From: an uncultured Prevotella sp.
GTDB taxonomy: Bacteria > Bacteroidota > Bacteroidia > Bacteroidales > Bacteroidaceae
Assembly: GCA_900765465.1 (NCBI GenBank)
Contig: CAAFRM010000230.1
Span: 1 to 6,043 of the forward strand
Direction: 5' to 3'
DNA length: 6,043 nucleotides
The translations under genes and the position numbers were made by a program. The stretch's first letter is position 1. Each line of letters opens with the position of its first letter. Positions 5,801 through 6,043 of the stretch are shown here, piece after piece. The notes below the pieces were generated by a model that saw only the letters and a list, made by a program, of their open reading frames with translations, was not told the origin of the DNA and made no database searches.

Positions 5801-6043
5801 TCTGATTCCTTCCAGTAGTCGCGGTTGTAGGCATTGAGATGGCCCTCGTAGAAGCCGAACTTAGGGAGGAGTACAGGGTTGCCGGTGAGCTGGTAATAGC
5901 CATCGAGCAGATCGGTAGGCTTTTTGCCCACCATGAAGAAAACGTCTAAGTTCCTGGATTCGTGAGAGAGTTCTACCTTTCCGTTTTGGGTAGAACCGAA
6001 GTCGTAGAGACCTGGCTTGAAGGTGTACCACATGAAGCCGTAG
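2815..6043 (-). CDS. GH31 glycosidase, FN3-CBM32-dockerin-cohesin (5' truncated)
   Basis: The frame continues without a stop to the window edge (YGF precedes the Met at 6033), so the secretion signal and most of the N-terminal domain are missing. Numbering below starts at that Met. The end of the N-terminal beta domain (1-55) leads into a GH31 barrel (about 56-385) and beta domains (to about 640). The nucleophile is D207 in VRVLKTDVAW and the acid/base is D259 in WSGDQTGG. The barrel (KTDVAWVGDGYSFGLN, WEYIRFHIPTFIG, DGIFGGKNP) resembles the gut-bacterial GH31 alpha-N-acetylgalactosaminidase group, from memory of the family; an alpha-galactosidase or alpha-glucosidase cannot be excluded. Then come FN3 (about 643-727), an F5/8-type C or CBM32-like domain (728-870), a dockerin with two calcium loops (879-890: D, N, D, D, D; 915-926: D, N, N, D, D), and a cohesin-like beta domain (about 947-1072). 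It is richer in GC than the TA module. Probably exported and active on host glycans; no partner transporter genes are visible. Confidence 0.85.
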   Translation of the reverse strand, partial: YGFMWYTFKPGLYDFGSTQNGKVELSHESRNLDVFFMVGKKPTDLLDGYYQLTGNPVLLPKFGFYEGHLNAYNRDYWKESDKGRTMVFEDGKAYKESASDKTGIKESLNGEKNNYQFSARAAIDRYVKHDMPLGWFLPNDGYGAGYGQESTLDGNIQNLKEFGDYARKHGVEIGLWTQSDLHPKDSIEALLQRDIVKEVGTAGVRVLKTDVAWVGDGYSFGLNGVADVAQIMPYYGGNARPFIISLDGWAGTQRYASVWSGDQTGGDWEYIRFHIPTFIGAGLSGISNITCDNDGIFGGKNPIVNMREFEWKAFTAMGLNMDGWGSNAKYPHILGEPVTSVNRWYLKLKSELMPYIYTAAHEAVTGKPLVRAMFLDDANPYTLGKATQYQFMCGPSFLVAPIYKETKMDKEGNDIRNGIYLPQGEWVDYFSGHIYKGGRITNEFEAPYWKLPVFVKRGAIIPMVNPNNNVSQIDNTQRIFELYPYGETHYALYDDDGKTELYRLGEHATTHITSSLQKNRLEVHIYKTTGHFQGQEKNQATELRINLSQMPKKLAAKIGGKSVKLTQVNSLDELRKTGNAWFFDEAPQLNRFATPGSDFEKMDIRKNPMVYVRLAKTDITANDVELRMDGYQMDDADVLLHATGALAAPQVTMKDSQSPNKAFELVATWNKQANADYYEVKVDGVIHSTIRSNEFTIENLKPETDYEVQVRAVNKDGVSEWATVQAHTIKDPLDEAIRDITATNSTKDWEGLEVSKMFDFNEKNFWHTDYYKKEGVLPFDVTLNLNGIAKLEKIHYLPASERETNGQIQKGKFAISNDGINWTETGSFDWKNENAVKEYLFQGNPEAQYIRMTVEEARGGMGSGAEMYVFKVPGSKMEKAGDINHDGRIDENDFTSYLNYCGLRRGDKDFEGYVSKGDINGNGLIDAYDISVVATQLKSGVSSKKVPAVEGSISLAADKKVYKAGETITLTVKGKGLVSLNALSFALPYSATEYEFIGVDVKDMGKMENLTKDRLHSDGSKVLYPTFVNIGEQPAVEGTRDLFTIKLKAKKACKPAFQLNQLMMVDKFLGVKTGK

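Overview
The window looks like a chromosomal segment of a gut Bacteroidota, most likely Prevotella/Segatella. The evidence is promoters of the Bacteroidota type (TTTG, about 20 bases, TAnnTTTG), weak ribosome binding sites, a Fur-family PerR next to a reverse rubrerythrin, and a very large secreted-type GH31 glycosidase with accessory modules. The genus is an inference from style. All four convincing promoted or complete genes and the partial one lie on the minus strand, so transcription runs from right to left.

Layout from left to right. Positions 1-645 hold no convincing intact gene. They contain a palindrome, one good -7 promoter box, a leader, decayed coding remnants, and two heptamer arrays in opposite orientation (72-93 and 479-502) that form a 17-bp perfect inverted repeat. 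Positions 646-1352 carry an AT-rich toxin-antitoxin operon: an 84-aa antitoxin overlapping a PIN-domain toxin by 4 bases, with its own promoter and operator-like inverted repeat. This module is bracketed by a 28-bp direct repeat whose two copies each sit in a terminator-like hairpin. Positions 1510-2733 carry an oxidative-stress unit: perR with a near-consensus promoter, then rubrerythrin 91 bases downstream, closed by an intrinsic terminator. A 55-bp nested palindrome (2735-2789) lies directly upstream of the perR promoter. Positions 2815-6043 are the 3' part of a multidomain GH31 enzyme whose 5' end is outside the window.

Functionally, PerR probably senses peroxide and controls itself and rubrerythrin, which reduces peroxide in an anaerobe. 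The GH31 protein resembles the alpha-N-acetylgalactosaminidase group acting on host glycans, followed by FN3, F5/8-type C (CBM32-like), dockerin and cohesin-like modules. The toxin-antitoxin unit appears to be an unrelated cassette placed downstream of the rubrerythrin terminator. The points most worth a second look are the repeat-bracketed TA cassette, the possible invertible segment at 72-495, the nested palindrome in front of perR, and the dockerin plus cohesin-like tail on one polypeptide.
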